61,693 bases of DNA from Okeania sp. KiyG1 (GCF_014132355.1 NZ_BLZO01000152.1:1-61693); one strand, 5' to 3'; shown: positions 47,253-57,865, counted from the stretch's first letter. Notes: generated by a model from the sequence alone, not told the origin. A program made the numbers and translations.

Positions 47253-50000
47253 CTATTCCCTATTCCCTAGCGCGTGAGGATAATACCTAGCTAAAAATCT
47301 CTCAGCATCAGAGCGATCGCTCATCACCCCATCCAAAGTTGCAGCTAAAAGATCGTCCAACATCAACTTAAATTCACGCCCAGGTTTATAACCCATCGCC
47401 TTCAAATCATTTCCATTCAAAATAGGTTTAATATTCCCCCACTGAGTCAAATATTGCCAAACCTTACGTCGCACCCAACGCTCGCATTGTACCGCAATTA
47501 AAATCAACATCGGTAGATCGTACTCCCTCAATAACCACACCACCTGACTCGGAGTATTACATTCTGGTAAATTCTCCATCACCTTACCCTTTGCCAACTC
47601 CAACTGCTCCAGTCGCTTCACACTATCCACAGGCAACTGCAAATTTTTCCCCACCAAACCACGATAGTCAGACTCCAAATAAGCAATCAAAACCTCCAAC
47701 CGCATTTGCCAGTGAGATAAACTTTTCTGGGCATCAAAACGTTGCAGACACCTATCCATCAAACATACCTGCTGCCACAATTTCCGGTCTAGCTCCATAG
47801 TTGGATGCAGACAACGCAACGCCCCCAAACTCCCCAATAACCCTAAAGCAGGTTTCCAATAATTAGCTTGCAAAATATATTTCAACTCACTTTTGAGTCG
47901 AGTTTCCAAAGCAGGCACCCTTCTATTTTTTTCCGCCTTCCCAATATTTTGACGGTGATATACCCCACTATTAATAGCGTAACGAATATATTCCTCCGTT
48001 TTCCCTTCAATTTCAAATCCTAATCTCACAGCAAACCGTACCGCACGATAGATACGAGTCGGGTCTTCAATAAAACTATTAGCGTGCAACACCCGCATTT
48101 GTTTCCCCTGCAAATCTGACACCCCACCAAAGAAATCAAGCAATTCTCCAGCACGAGGTTCAGTCAGTCGTGCTGCCAAAGCATTAATAGTAAAATCTCG
48201 GCGATACAAGTCTTGACGAATTGAACTTGCTTCAACTTCTGGGTTAGCTGCTGGATAGGGATAAAATTCTGTGCGAGCAGTGGCAATATCTATCCACAGA
48301 GAGTCTAACACGAGGTCGTTATGCCAAAGTAGGGCAGCAGTTTGAAATTGACCGTGAACTTCCAAACGTGCTGTCGGGTAAATTTTTTGCAGTGCTTTTG
48401 CCAACTCCACCGCAGGAGCTTTTTCTGCTGACTCAGAGTGACAACCATCTACAACTAAATCAATATCTGTTAACAGTAGAGTCTCATCAAATTTTGATAA
48501 CAATAAATCTCGCACCCCTCCCCCAATTAGATATAGTTGCCAACCTTGTTTTTCTGCCAACTCAGCAACACAGGTGAGTAGTTGCCAAAGTTGAGGTGCA
48601 AGACGTTCTTGTAAAAGTTCGGCAATTGATTTACAAGTTTCACCAGGTATACAACCAAGTTGTTCGTTTTGAGGGCGTTGTTGTTGATGCAATTCTCGTA
48701 AAACGTCGGTGCGGGTAACTATTCCGACTAAACGGTTATTTTCCAACACTGGCAACCGACCAATATCGTATGTCACCATCAATTCTTCTATTTCTGGGAG
48801 GGTTGTTTCTGGATAAATGGTTTTGAGTTGTGGTGTCATGTAACCTTTCACCGGAGCATGAGGAAAACCATGATGTAAAGCAATATCAATATCTCGCCGA
48901 GAAATAATTCCTACTAATTTTCTGGATGAGTCTACTACTGATAAACCAGAATGACCGTAACGTAATAGTATGCGATGAGCTTCTTCTATGGATGTCTCAG
49001 GAGGAATGGTGCGAACTGGAGATGACATCAAATCTCTGGCGGTGGGAGGTTGAGGAATTTGATTTTTGAGTTGGTCTACCAGTTTTTCCAAGGTTGTTTC
49101 AGGGTTACTGTCTCGGAGAGTAACTGCTGCTGCTCGGAGATGACCTCCACCACCGAGGGGTTGTAATAATTCGCTGAGGTTGGTCTCTGGAATGCGCGAT
49201 CGCCCGATAATTGTTAGGCTTTTTTCTGTTGTGTCTTTGAGGGAGTGGGTATGAGCTAGGAGGAGAGCGTCTATTTCTGTGAGGTCAATTAAACTAGAAG
49301 CTAAAGTGGATAAACCGGGAACATATTCATCTGTATGTAATAGTATCGACCCTATTTGATAATTTCTCACGGTAGAGCGTTGGATATTTTCCAGAGCTAT
49401 TTTCAATAAATCTTGCAGTTGTGGTGACAAACCAGGTTGAATATATTCGGCGATCGCGTGTAAATTTGCCCCTTGCTGCATTAACCATGCTAAAGCTGCT
49501 GCATCTCTTGGTGTTGTATGGTCGAAGGTTAGGGAACCAGTATCAGCGTGGATACCTAAAGCCATAATTGTTGCTTCTGCTGGAGTTAAGATAGGGGTGG
49601 GTTTATTTTGGATAGTCTGGAGTTTTTCTGTGATGAGGGTTGTGGTTGCTCCCACTGCTTCTATATAAGTTTGGGTAGCTCGAATATCGGTTTGAGTTTC
49701 ACAGTGATGGTCGTAGATGATAATTTCTGATAGGTGTGGTAAGTCTAACCATTGGGCAGTTTTTCCGAGTCGGGAGCGTGTTTGAACATCTACGATAAAT
49801 ATGGAGTGAATTTGTTTTGGGTTGACAGAGCGACGTTCGATAATGGCAAATTCGTCTCGATGGAGGGCGAGGAATTGTTTGACAGTGGGGTGACAACCGC
49901 CAGTTATTACGAGGCGACTACCTGGGTGGAGGTGGGTTAGTCCGACGGCGGCACCGAGGGCGTCGAAGTCTGCGGTTGTGTGGCATAAAATTATGTTCAT
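47253..50000 (-). CDS. DHH-CBS tRNA nucleotidyltransferase (CCA/A-adding or poly(A) polymerase type)
   Basis: ATG 50000 (MNIILCHTTADFDALGAA) gives 915 aa. Domains in order are a DHH phosphoesterase-like domain (HTTADFDALGA, DVQTRSRLG, DHH in YDHHCE) with DHHA1 (GGGGHLRAAA), two CBS domains (about 320-440) and a class II nucleotidyltransferase head. The head has LYLIGGGVRDLLL and TDIDLVV, and an RRDFTINALA region and PolyA-pol RNA-binding part follow. This architecture is typical of cyanobacterial A-adding tRNA enzymes. It repairs or builds tRNA 3' ends. The long 13-residue upstream extension is rejected. A palindrome (50023-50049) sits in its leader. Confidence 0.9.
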   Translation of the reverse strand: MNIILCHTTADFDALGAAVGLTHLHPGSRLVITGGCHPTVKQFLALHRDEFAIIERRSVNPKQIHSIFIVDVQTRSRLGKTAQWLDLPHLSEIIIYDHHCETQTDIRATQTYIEAVGATTTLITEKLQTIQNKPTPILTPAEATIMALGIHADTGSLTFDHTTPRDAAALAWLMQQGANLHAIAEYIQPGLSPQLQDLLKIALENIQRSTVRNYQIGSILLHTDEYVPGLSTLASSLIDLTEIDALLLAHTHSLKDTTEKSLTIIGRSRIPETNLSELLQPLGGGGHLRAAAVTLRDSNPETTLEKLVDQLKNQIPQPPTARDLMSSPVRTIPPETSIEEAHRILLRYGHSGLSVVDSSRKLVGIISRRDIDIALHHGFPHAPVKGYMTPQLKTIYPETTLPEIEELMVTYDIGRLPVLENNRLVGIVTRTDVLRELHQQQRPQNEQLGCIPGETCKSIAELLQERLAPQLWQLLTCVAELAEKQGWQLYLIGGGVRDLLLSKFDETLLLTDIDLVVDGCHSESAEKAPAVELAKALQKIYPTARLEVHGQFQTAALLWHNDLVLDSLWIDIATARTEFYPYPAANPEVEASSIRQDLYRRDFTINALAARLTEPRAGELLDFFGGVSDLQGKQMRVLHANSFIEDPTRIYRAVRFAVRLGFEIEGKTEEYIRYAINSGVYHRQNIGKAEKNRRVPALETRLKSELKYILQANYWKPALGLLGSLGALRCLHPTMELDRKLWQQVCLMDRCLQRFDAQKSLSHWQMRLEVLIAYLESDYRGLVGKNLQLPVDSVKRLEQLELAKGKVMENLPECNTPSQVVWLLREYDLPMLILIAVQCERWVRRKVWQYLTQWGNIKPILNGNDLKAMGYKPGREFKLMLDDLLAATLDGVMSDRSDAERFLARYYPHALGNRE

Positions 50001-50198
50001 TTCATATATTAAGTCAAAAGTCGTAGGGGCGAATGGCATTCGCCCTTACAAAAGTCAAAAGTGAGATTTTATAGGCTTAAAAATTTTAGGATAGCATAAA
50101 TAATTAAGTCATCTTTAGATGACTAAAGGTAACTGATTTATTATAGTTAATTAACGAGACTTGATATTATTTCTATAGGAACTGCTTGGAGATTAATT

Positions 50199-50975
50199 AT
50201 GTACCGGGATGAGATTGTCGAAGAAATTCACAGAATTCGTGAAGAGTATTCTCGTTCATTGAATCACGATTTGGAAGCCATATTTGCTGATTTACAAAAA
50301 AAGAAGCAAGCGGAAAGTGGCATGGAAGTTGTGGATTTATCTCGAAAGTCTGCTATAATAAAACGTTGTAATAATAAAAAACTTATGATTGCTCAACCCC
50401 AAGATTATCAAAAAATTAGCCCAGAAGAATATCTAGAATGGGAAGCTAAACAGGAATTTCGCCATGAATATGTAGACGGTGAAGTTTTAGCTATGACTGG
50501 GGGAACTATTCCTCATACTAAAATTTACCTCAATTTCTACAGAGCTTTGTATCCTCATTTGAGTAAAAGAGGTTGTGAAGCTTATGTTTCAGATGTGAAA
50601 GTTCAGGATAGTAAAAATAATCGTTATTTTTATCCCGATCTAGTAGTTACTTGTAATGCTGAGGATTTAAAATCTCGTGACTTTATTAAAAATCCTACAG
50701 TCATTGTTGAGGTGCTTTCCCCTAGTACAGGAAAATACGATCGCGGGGATAAGTTGAAATATTATCGTCAATTTCCTAGCTTGCAAGAATATGTTTTGGT
50801 AGATTCAGAATCAATGTTTGTAGAAATTTATCAACGTGGGGAGGGAAAAATTTGGAATTATTGTGGGTATACAGAAGGTGAGTCTATTACATTAGAGAGT
50901 ATTGAATTTACTTGTGCTATTGAAGTTTTATATGAGGGAGTTAACTTGGAAACTGATACCGTTGAGGCAGAATAG
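50199..50975 (+). CDS. Uma2-family (DUF820) PD-(D/E)xK endonuclease with fused N-terminal module
   Basis: Residues 63-258 are a full-length Uma2 protein: ISPEEYLEWEAKQEFRHEYVDGEVLAMTGGT, NRYFYPDLVV (Asp), VIVEVLSPSTGKYDRGDKLKYY (Glu, Lys) and LQEYVLVD. Residues 1-50 (MYRDEIVEEIHRIREEYSRS, then LEAIFADLQKKKQAESGMEVV) match a small stand-alone cyanobacterial antitoxin-like protein. Met63 at 50385 would be the normal Uma2 start, so the frame fuses two genes. Uma2 proteins are abundant in cyanobacteria and of unknown role. Confidence 0.8.
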   Translation: MYRDEIVEEIHRIREEYSRSLNHDLEAIFADLQKKKQAESGMEVVDLSRKSAIIKRCNNKKLMIAQPQDYQKISPEEYLEWEAKQEFRHEYVDGEVLAMTGGTIPHTKIYLNFYRALYPHLSKRGCEAYVSDVKVQDSKNNRYFYPDLVVTCNAEDLKSRDFIKNPTVIVEVLSPSTGKYDRGDKLKYYRQFPSLQEYVLVDSESMFVEIYQRGEGKIWNYCGYTEGESITLESIEFTCAIEVLYEGVNLETDTVEAE

Positions 50976-51051
50976 TATCTTGTAGGTTGAGGAAAGAAAC
51001 CCAACCAAACTAAAATAAAACGCTTTAAGTTTACCTCCTTTAATTAGTTTG

Positions 51052-53135
51052 TTAGTCAATTCCATTAAGTACAGTTTTTTGCTGCAAAACATGATGTATC
51101 AAAGAAGCAGCAGCTCTAGCAGCTAAAGGTTGATATTTACTGTGTTTTTTTCCATCAGCCCAATCACAAATAGACTTAACTAAAATCCATGGCTTACCTT
51201 CACGCATACAAGCAGAACTAAGTCCTGCTCCTTCCATTTCTCCTCCAATAGCTTTAGGAAAATCCTCAAATAATTGGGCTTTAAAATCATAATTATCAAC
51301 TAATTTTTCTCCTGAAAGAATTGCTCCATGTATAATTTTACAAGGTAAATTATCAACTCCATTAAACTCCCAATGATGAACATTTTCAAAACGATTCAGT
51401 AAGGTTGTATTGCTTGGTGAAGGACCATCTCTATAAATATCTTCCTTTTCACCAATTCTTTTAGATTCATAACAAATAATTTCTGAAGCAACCAATACAT
51501 CACCTATATTTTGTTTTTTTTCGTCTTTACCAAAAGCAATTCCTACCATAATAGTTGCTTTAGGATTCACCTTTCTTAAAGCATCTAGTGTTGAGAAACC
51601 AGCAGCACCTGGTCCTATTGAACCCATGCGACATTTAGTAACAACAGTGTTAAAAGCACCAAATTTACCAACATAATAAGTTTCCGCTTCAGAAAAATAC
51701 TTCAAAATTTTTTCTCTTCCAGGGTAAGGTTCTAAAAGTTCTAATACTGAGCTTATTTCTGGATGGGTTGCAGTCATAATCAGTACATTAACTTCACTTT
51801 TAAGTGATTCAAACTCTTGTTCATCAATTTCTTGCATATCTGGTGTCTTAAAATGGTATTGTTCTTGAGTATTTAATAAATCATTATCTGCCAAATTTAA
51901 ATCTACTTTAATTGTGTCTCTACCAGCAACTTTTTCTAAATCTGACTTCCTTTGTATGGCTAATATTTCCCTCAACTGCTCTGCCGTTGTTAACTTCTCT
52001 CTAGCTTCTTGCTCCTCTTGGCCATTAGCTATTTTCTGCAGAAACGGATTTTCCGTATCTGCCAAATACTGTTTTGCCTCTTCCCAGTCAGGAGCTAACT
52101 TAATTGCTTTTTGGTAAGCAGTGATCGCCTCTTCCTTTTGTTCTAACTTAACTAAAACATCTGCTAAATTATAATAAGACCAACAAAAGTCAGGATTCAA
52201 CTCAATAGTCCTACGATAAGCATTAACAGCTTCTTCCCACTTCTCTAACTTAACTAAAACATCTGCTAAATTATAATAAGACCAACAAAAGTCCGGATTC
52301 AACTCAATAGTCTTACGATAAGCATTGACAGCTTTTTCCCACTTCTCTAACTTAACTAAAACATCCCCTAAATTATAATAAGACCAACAAAAATCATATT
52401 TTAACTTTATTGATTTCTTATAAAAGCAACCGCTTCTTCTAACTCTTCTTTTTCTTGCAACAAATAACCTAATTTATGATGCACTTCCCATAATTCTGGT
52501 TGAATTTCAATGGCTTTTTTATAAGCCTTAATTGCCTCTTCTTTTTCTCTTTTTTCTACTAAAATATCGCCATTGGCGTGATAGTCATCTGCTAAATTAT
52601 AATTTACTATAACTGCATTACTAGCAGTAGCGATTTGTGTAGCTATTTTCTCTAACGGATAATCAGCTATTGTCAACTTTTTGCTAGGTTCTATTTGCTG
52701 TTGAGTATTGATTGTTTTCTCCTGAAGCTGATGTTCTACATCTGCCAAAGACTGTCTTGCTTCTTTCCAGTCAGGAGCTAATTCAATTGCCTTGCGATAA
52801 GCAGCGATCGCTTCTTTCCATTCACTTTTTTTGGCGAAAATTTTTCCTAAGCTGAAAAAATGTTTTGCCTGTCTTGTCAACTTTTTGCTAGGTTCTATTT
52901 GCTGTTGAGTATTGATTGTTTTCTCCTGAAACTGATGTTCTGCATCTGTCAAAGACTGTCTTGCTTCTTTCCAGTCAGGAGCTAATTCAATTGCCCTGCG
53001 ATAAGCAGCGATCGCTTTTTTCCATTCACTTTTTTTGGCGAAAATTTTTCCTAAGCTGAAAAAATTTTTTGCCTGCTTAAAATTGATGTTTTGCTCTTGT
53101 GTTGGGTGACAAAACATTGAAGTTTTTTGTTCCAT
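51052..53135 (-). pseudogene. TPR-nucleoside phosphorylase (MTA/SAH nucleosidase-like) gene with one frameshift
   Basis: The first frame (ATG 53135, MEQKTSMFCH, to stop 52407) has two near-identical 64-residue TPR units and further TPRs. The second frame (from about 52420 to 51052) continues with three almost identical TPRs (NPDFCWSYYNLADVLVKLE) and a phosphorylase domain (VNVLIMTATHPEISSVL, CRMGSIGPGAAG, GGEMEGAGLSSAC, VKSICDWADG). Adding one T to the T4 run at about 52427 restores a single protein of about 694 aa. TPR-phosphorylase fusions occur in NLR-like conflict systems; that role is inferred. It is either broken or an assembly indel. Confidence 0.8.
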
Positions 53136-53175
53136 CTCTAACTCTTTTCTGAAAATTGGCCTAGAGAATATTTTG

Positions 53176-53376
53176 TTATGAGTGGATTGTATCATATCCA
53201 GTTGAATAGTTATAAATCTCGACAATACCCACTTCCCACTCTTGACCATCAATAGAAAATTTCCCCCTTTCATAAATTGTCCCATTACGGTGAATCTCCT
53301 CCCCCAAGTCACTGAGATGGGCGCGTACTGCCATATATTCGATACGAATAGCTGTTAAAATAACCGCACAAGCCAT
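53176..53376 (-). pseudogene. truncated N-terminus of a nucleoside phosphorylase-type effector
   Basis: [30 protein letters not shown] followed by EWEVGIVEI matches the start of a second, different phosphorylase family common in filamentous cyanobacteria, where it precedes TPR or NTPase parts. The normal continuation (GAGN...) is missing and the frame ends after 66 codons. It lies directly upstream of the TPR-phosphorylase gene, which probably lost its original N-terminal domain. Confidence 0.6.
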
Positions 53377-53972
53377 ACCTTTACCTATTAATTGAACTGC
53401 TTTCTATTATGGCTAATTTATTTTGAAATGTGTGAAAATAAAAATGTTTTTCAATAAACTTTAACTCATTTCAAATACAGGTCAATTACTAATGCTTATT
53501 GTGAATTTTATCTTCTAGCGATCGCTGATAATAATTTTAGGTTAGTAAGTCAAACAATTAAATATTTGTAGTGCGGGTATCTTGCCTGCTATAGGTATAT
53601 TTTATCAAAGTTGAATCTGCTGTATTATTGTTGGGTTTCCTTAGCGTCAACCCAACCTACTGTGTGAAAATTAAACTGCTTTTAGAGGAATTATGAAAAG
53701 TTTTTGATACTGAATTTTGCCCCCTAGCCCCCAACAAAGTTAATCCCCTCCCGTCCCCCTTGGAAAGGGAAACCAGATGTTGCTCCGCTTTTTGTTGAAT
53801 GGGGAACAAGAGTCAATTTGCTTCTAAAAGTCCCCCAAAATTGGGGGATTTAGGGGGCTTATCTGTAGCAAATGGGACTTTTCAGAACTCCTCTTAAATC
53901 AACTTTAACTTATTTCCAATACTACTAAATTGCTTTTGTTGCCAATTTATTACTTATTACAGAAAAAATTCT
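53377..53972. other. 596-bp spacer with repeats
   Basis: It holds a GCGGGTATCTTGCCTGC element with a CTGCTGTA end (53570-53625) and MITE family B copy 3 (53684-53894). No gene is seen. Confidence 0.6.
53684..53894. repeat. MITE family B (copy 3)
   Basis: This 211-bp element has ends AGAGGAATTATGAAAAGT and ACTTTTCAGAACTCCTCT, and an interior matching copy 1 (CCCCTCCCGTCCCCCTTGG and GGGGGATTTAGGGGGCTT). Confidence 0.8.
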
Positions 53973-54524
53973 ATGAACGACCAAAAACCCATACTTCAAG
54001 TTTTTCTACTCGAATATCAAAAATTGAAAGATGAACAACTCAAACGTATTGCCTTCCGAGACCAAATAATTTATCTAACACTAGGAATATTTGGCGGAAT
54101 ACTCTCTTTTGCTCTATCAAATAGAACTAATTTTTATGCCCTCTTAGTTATTCCTTGGGTTTGCCTAATTCTCGGTTGGACTTATTTAGTTAATGACGAA
54201 AAAATCTCTGCTCTTGGAAAATATATTCGATTGACTCTCACCGAAAAAATCAAAGCACAAATAGACGATACAAATATCGAATCTATCTTTGGCTGGGAAA
54301 TTTTTCATAGAAGCGACGAAAGACGAAGAAGGCGAAAAATAGAACAGTTAATTATTGATGAAATTACTTTTGTATTATCTGGTTTAGTAGCTTTATTTGC
54401 GTTCTGGTCTTTAGCTACAAATCTTTCCCTAGTAATTTACATATTTTGTGCTTTTGAACTTATTCTATTAGTAGTTTTAGGCATAGAAATTATTATTTAT
54501 GCCGATCTAACTCAAGGCAGATAG
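53973..54524 (+). CDS. four-span membrane protein of unknown function, 183 aa
   Basis: A short polar N-terminus (LLEYQKLKDEQLKRIAFRDQ) is followed by two helices (about 32-71), an internal soluble segment with an RRRRRK stretch (to 120) and two more helices (about 125-178). I have seen similar proteins in cyanobacteria as hypothetical. It stands alone after a MITE and upstream of psbZ. Confidence 0.6.
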   Translation: MNDQKPILQVFLLEYQKLKDEQLKRIAFRDQIIYLTLGIFGGILSFALSNRTNFYALLVIPWVCLILGWTYLVNDEKISALGKYIRLTLTEKIKAQIDDTNIESIFGWEIFHRSDERRRRRKIEQLIIDEITFVLSGLVALFAFWSLATNLSLVIYIFCAFELILLVVLGIEIIIYADLTQGR

Positions 54525-54767
54525 ATTTGAAGAATTAAAAATCAATAAAATCTTAGTAATTATTACTCAAAGAAAGACTATGTATAGAGATTATGAAAAA
54601 TCTGATAAATTTGCTTTATTAATTTCACGCCAAACCTAGTTGTTAGGAACTAATCCTCTACTACCTACCTGTACAAAAAATTCACCACTCAAATTACGAT
54701 TACCATCGCACAATTTATGATATTCTAATCTCTTGTATCTTGAAATTTTTGTTTTACCAGGAAAAAT

Positions 54768-54959
54768 ATGTTAACATTCTTGTTTCAATTTGTACTACTT
54801 TTATTAGTAGTCTTATCTTTTGTTTTAGTAGTTGGCGTACCTGTTGCCTATGCTTCTCCCCAAATCTGGAGTCAAGGCAAACCTTTAATCTTTATTGGTT
54901 CTGGTTTATGGTTAGCACTGGTAATTGCAGTAGGTGTTTTAAACTTTTTGGTAGTTTAG
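54768..54959 (+). CDS. psbZ: PsbZ, photosystem II protein Z
   Basis: The 63-aa protein has two membrane helices with [31 protein letters not shown] and the conserved [30 protein letters not shown], the PsbZ (Ycf9) pattern and length. PsbZ is a core-edge subunit of photosystem II that aids supercomplex stability. In many cyanobacteria it precedes ribH, as here, but a TnpB-element end (55081-55187) now separates them. Confidence 0.97.
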   Translation: MLTFLFQFVLLLLVVLSFVLVVGVPVAYASPQIWSQGKPLIFIGSGLWLALVIAVGVLNFLVV

Positions 54960-55477
54960 GCCAACAACTTTGATTTGAGATTGAATAGAATCAGACAATT
55001 CTATTGGGCAATACCTAGAGAAAAAATGGTGTAAGAGGCAAGAGATAGCAAGTTAGTCCTTGTTGCCACTTGACTCTTAGTGACATACTCCCACAGTAAG
55101 CTGAAGCTATAGTGTGGGCTTCTCGTTTCGCAGTCCCGGTATCCCGTCGGACTCCACGAGCTTTAAGGACGGGATGCCCCACCGCCCTTTTTGCACATAA
55201 AAAAACTGCTCACCTAGTTCCGGAATAAGATTTTACGTTTTCCCACAGTTGACTAGGAATTCGGGCCAACAACCCCATATCCTATAAAATTTTCATGGTT
55301 CATTACTGGTGGCGATTAGCTCAAACCAGCATAGTTCGATGATAACATAAAATTTGTAAATTAATGAGACATCGAGTCCCATTAATTTACCGCCGATTCA
55401 TCTCACGCCAAATCACAGATTATGGCGTGAGGCTCAAGAGCGATTTAGCTAAAAAATTTAACTAAAAGAATTCTAAT
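54960..55477. other. 518-bp psbZ-ribH spacer
   Basis: Apart from the solo TnpB end, it has GATTGAATAGAAT/AATTCTATTGGGC (54980-55005, weak hairpin) near the psbZ end and AT-rich sequence before ribH, with GAGACATCGAGTCCCATTAATTTACC repeats of TAATGAG/ATTAATTT. No gene is seen. Confidence 0.4.
55081..55187 (-). ncRNA. solo TnpB-element right end / omegaRNA-like structure (copy 2)
   Basis: It has the same organisation as 29864-29972. The internal stem is ATCCCGTC with GACGGGAT, a compensatory change from ATTCCGTC/GACGGAAT in copy 1. The terminal hairpin differs in its loop, and the end is GGGAGTATGTCA. No tnpB ORF is attached. Its minus-strand guide-side flank is the sequence just below 55081. 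Confidence 0.62.
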
Positions 55478-56059
55478 ATGACAGTTTTCGAGGGAACATT
55501 TACTCAAACTGAATCCTTACGCTTTGCTATTGTCATTGGCCGCTTCAATGACTTAATTACTGGTAAATTGATTGAGGGTTGTCAAGATTGTTTGAAACGC
55601 CACGGTGTAGATCCAAATCCAGAGGGTACTCAAGTAGATTATGTTTGGGTTCCAGGTAGTTTTGAGATTCCTCTAGTCGCCCGTCAATTGGCCATGAACG
55701 GTGGCTACGATGCAGTAATTTGTTTAGGAGCTGTAATTAAAGGCCAAACACCTCATTTTGATTATGTAGCTGCTGAAGTATCTAAAGGAATTGCTGCGGC
55801 AGCATTTCAAACAGGAGTACCAGTAATTTTTGGCATTGTCACCACAGATACCATGCAACAAGCTCTAGAAAGAGCTGGTATTAAAAGCAATAAGGGTTGG
55901 GAATATGCCATGAATGCTCTGGAAATGGCTAGTTTGATGCGTCAAATGAGAGGTGGTATAAATTCCTCACCTAATAATCGTAGTATTACTGGTACAACAC
56001 AAGCGTTACCCATAAGTTCAAACCATTTAGTAGAATCTGATGTATCTCCAGAAGCTTAA
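55478..56059 (+). CDS. ribH: 6,7-dimethyl-8-ribityllumazine synthase
   Basis: The 193-aa protein has [65 protein letters not shown] and [17 protein letters not shown], all RibH motifs, including the active-site His in PHFDY. It condenses the 4-carbon phosphate with ribityl-pyrimidine in riboflavin synthesis. The last 40 residues are a polar tail beyond the usual 155-160 aa core. Confidence 0.97.
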   Translation: MTVFEGTFTQTESLRFAIVIGRFNDLITGKLIEGCQDCLKRHGVDPNPEGTQVDYVWVPGSFEIPLVARQLAMNGGYDAVICLGAVIKGQTPHFDYVAAEVSKGIAAAAFQTGVPVIFGIVTTDTMQQALERAGIKSNKGWEYAMNALEMASLMRQMRGGINSSPNNRSITGTTQALPISSNHLVESDVSPEA

Positions 56060-56328
56060 CGAAGTCAGAAGTCAGAAGCAAGAAGTCATAAGTCAGATAG
56101 GGGGGAGCCGTCGGATTGGCGACGTACAGAAGTTAACCCACCCTAACCCCTCCCAGGAGGGAAGTAGGATTTGAGAAAGGCTCCAAAATATTTCGCCTTA
56201 AAAGGCGGGGTGGCGCGACCCAATTATTTTGATAAACCAAGCGATCAACAATTTTTTCTGATAAAAAATCTGCTGGAGGGTTGACAAATAAAATTATTTG
56301 TGGAACTATAGATATATGGTTAGAAATT

Positions 56329-56400
56329 GCGGGTATAGCTCAGTGGTAGAGCGCAACCTTGCCAAGGTTGATGTCGCGCGTTCGAATCGCGTTACCCGCT
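56329..56400 (+). tRNA. trnG-GCC: tRNA-Gly (anticodon GCC)
   Basis: The 72-nt cloverleaf has acceptor arms GCGGGTA/TACCCGC, D-arm GCTCAGTGGTAGAGC, anticodon loop TTGCCAA with stem ACCT/AGGT and T-arm GCGTTCGAATCGC. CCA is not encoded. Confidence 0.97.
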
Positions 56401-56597
56401 TAACTAAAGTTGAAGCTTTTATCTAATAAGGCTGAAATTTATCTATTAAATAGTTAAAACAAAGTAATATCAATAATCAAATTTCTTCCTTGTTCCTTGT
56501 TTCCTCTTGCTTCTGATGTAAGTTAGAATTAGGATAATATACCTATGCTGATTATTTATATTGTCTTTTCTCTATCCACGCCAGTTCTACGATTACT

Positions 56598-57002
56598 TTG
56601 CGACCTCAAAAAGCTCTGAAAATTGATTTGAATGGAGAGTACCCCTGTCCGTGTCGGCGCAAGGGCCACTTAATTCCAATAGCCCTGACAGATGCCTTTG
56701 GCTGTAACCGCTGTCAGCAAATATTTGTGGTAAGTGACAGTGGCGATACTATTGAACAACTCTCCACTCACTACCCCTACAAACCAGCTTGGCGATGGAC
56801 AGGCAAACATTGGAATCGTGCCTATTCTAATTGGAGGGCGCATTATTTGCCAATAGCTATAGTAATGATTTTAGTTCCATTAGTGATTTGGCTACCTCTG
56901 GCCTTACACTCTCCTGGTTCTAATATAATTATTTGGGCGCTGGTGGCAGTGGTTTTGGCTATGCTTCCTGCCTTAATTGTTTGGCTTGCTTATAGACGGT
57001 GA
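56598..57002 (+). CDS. conserved cyanobacterial zinc-ribbon membrane protein, 134 aa
   Basis: A TTG start is proposed because the upstream ATG is out of frame. Residues 15-45 hold CPCRRKGHLIPIALTDAFGCNRCQQIF, a CxC-x-CxxC ribbon. A Trp/Tyr-rich segment and two helices (about 82-105 and 110-131) follow. The family is known to me only as conserved in cyanobacteria. The exact start is uncertain. Confidence 0.6.
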   Translation: MRPQKALKIDLNGEYPCPCRRKGHLIPIALTDAFGCNRCQQIFVVSDSGDTIEQLSTHYPYKPAWRWTGKHWNRAYSNWRAHYLPIAIVMILVPLVIWLPLALHSPGSNIIIWALVAVVLAMLPALIVWLAYRR

Positions 57003-57700
57003 CCTGAGTAGGGGAGTCATTTCAGTTATCAGTTATCAGTTATCAGTTATCAGTATTTCTAGCTGTTTGCGCAGCATGACCTAGGAAAGCATTGGGATTA
57101 AAATAAGGAATATTCTCTTTTTTTTATCCCCTTAAAAGGGGAGGCTTTAGACTAAAATTTTTCGGTAAGGGAGTGGTAAACATAAGAATCATTAACATGA
57201 ACTGACTAATAATTATCGAAAAGGTTATTTTTTCTGTGTTAATTATTTAATAATTGAAGTGTCAACTAATTTTCTTAACCAGGGTAGTAGGGAGTAGGGA
57301 TATAGTGGGAAATTTCAGACATTTTCAAGATAACCAAGAAGAGTATTTTTACAGCATATTCTTAAGTATATAAAGTACAGATATTAACAATTAAATATTT
57401 ATAGTGTGGCCATCTTGCCTGCGATAGTTGTACCTCGCTAAAATAGTGGGAAATTTCAGAGATTTTCAAGAGAATGAAGAAGAGTATTTTTACAGCATAT
57501 TCGTAAGTATATAAAGTACAGATATTAACAATTAAATATTTATAGTGCGGGCATCTTGCCCGCGATGGTTGTACCTCACTAAAATGGGTCTGCTGTATTA
57601 CTATTAATGAGACCTAATATCACGCTAGCAAAGCAAAAAAAGATGAAGTATTAAAGCAGAAAATAAGTAAGCATTCTGGAGGAGATACTTACAAAAATAA
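57003..57700. repeat. repeat-rich spacer including tandem TACAGCA/CATCTTGCC elements
   Basis: TCAGTTATCAGT units (57015-57050) are followed by two tandem copies (about 57353-57480 and 57497-57597) of an element with TTTTTACAGCATATT at one end, AACAATTAAATATTTATAGTG inside, a GCGGGCATCTTGCCCGCG palindrome and CTGCTGTA at the far end. Partial relatives lie at 26170-26277 and 53570-53625. No gene is seen. Confidence 0.65.
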
Positions 57701-57726
57701 CCCTATATGAAAAGCATCATATAGGG
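57701..57726 (-). terminator. terminator hairpin downstream of desC
   Basis: The perfect 10-bp stem CCCTATATGA/TCATATAGGG has a 6-nt loop and is followed on the minus strand by TTATTTTT. It lies about 140 bp after the desaturase stop (57866). Confidence 0.75.
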
Positions 57727-57865
57727 TAAAAAAATTAATTTAGGACTCTTATAGCAGTCGAAGGAAAGGTTAGGATAGTTCAAAAGAAAACTCAGACAAC
57801 GTGAGAATTTTACTTCTTACTTCTTCCTTCTTACTTCTTCCTTCTTCCTTCTTCCTTCTGCTATG

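Noticed and set aside
54740-54973. Alternative-frame ORF of 77 codons across psbZ
   Set aside because: It is a shadow of psbZ, which has the clear family match.
56329-56400. tRNA-Gly as an attachment site for the conjugative element
   Set aside because: It is 40 kb from the transfer genes and no partial 3' copy of the tRNA was seen near 1-21 kb.
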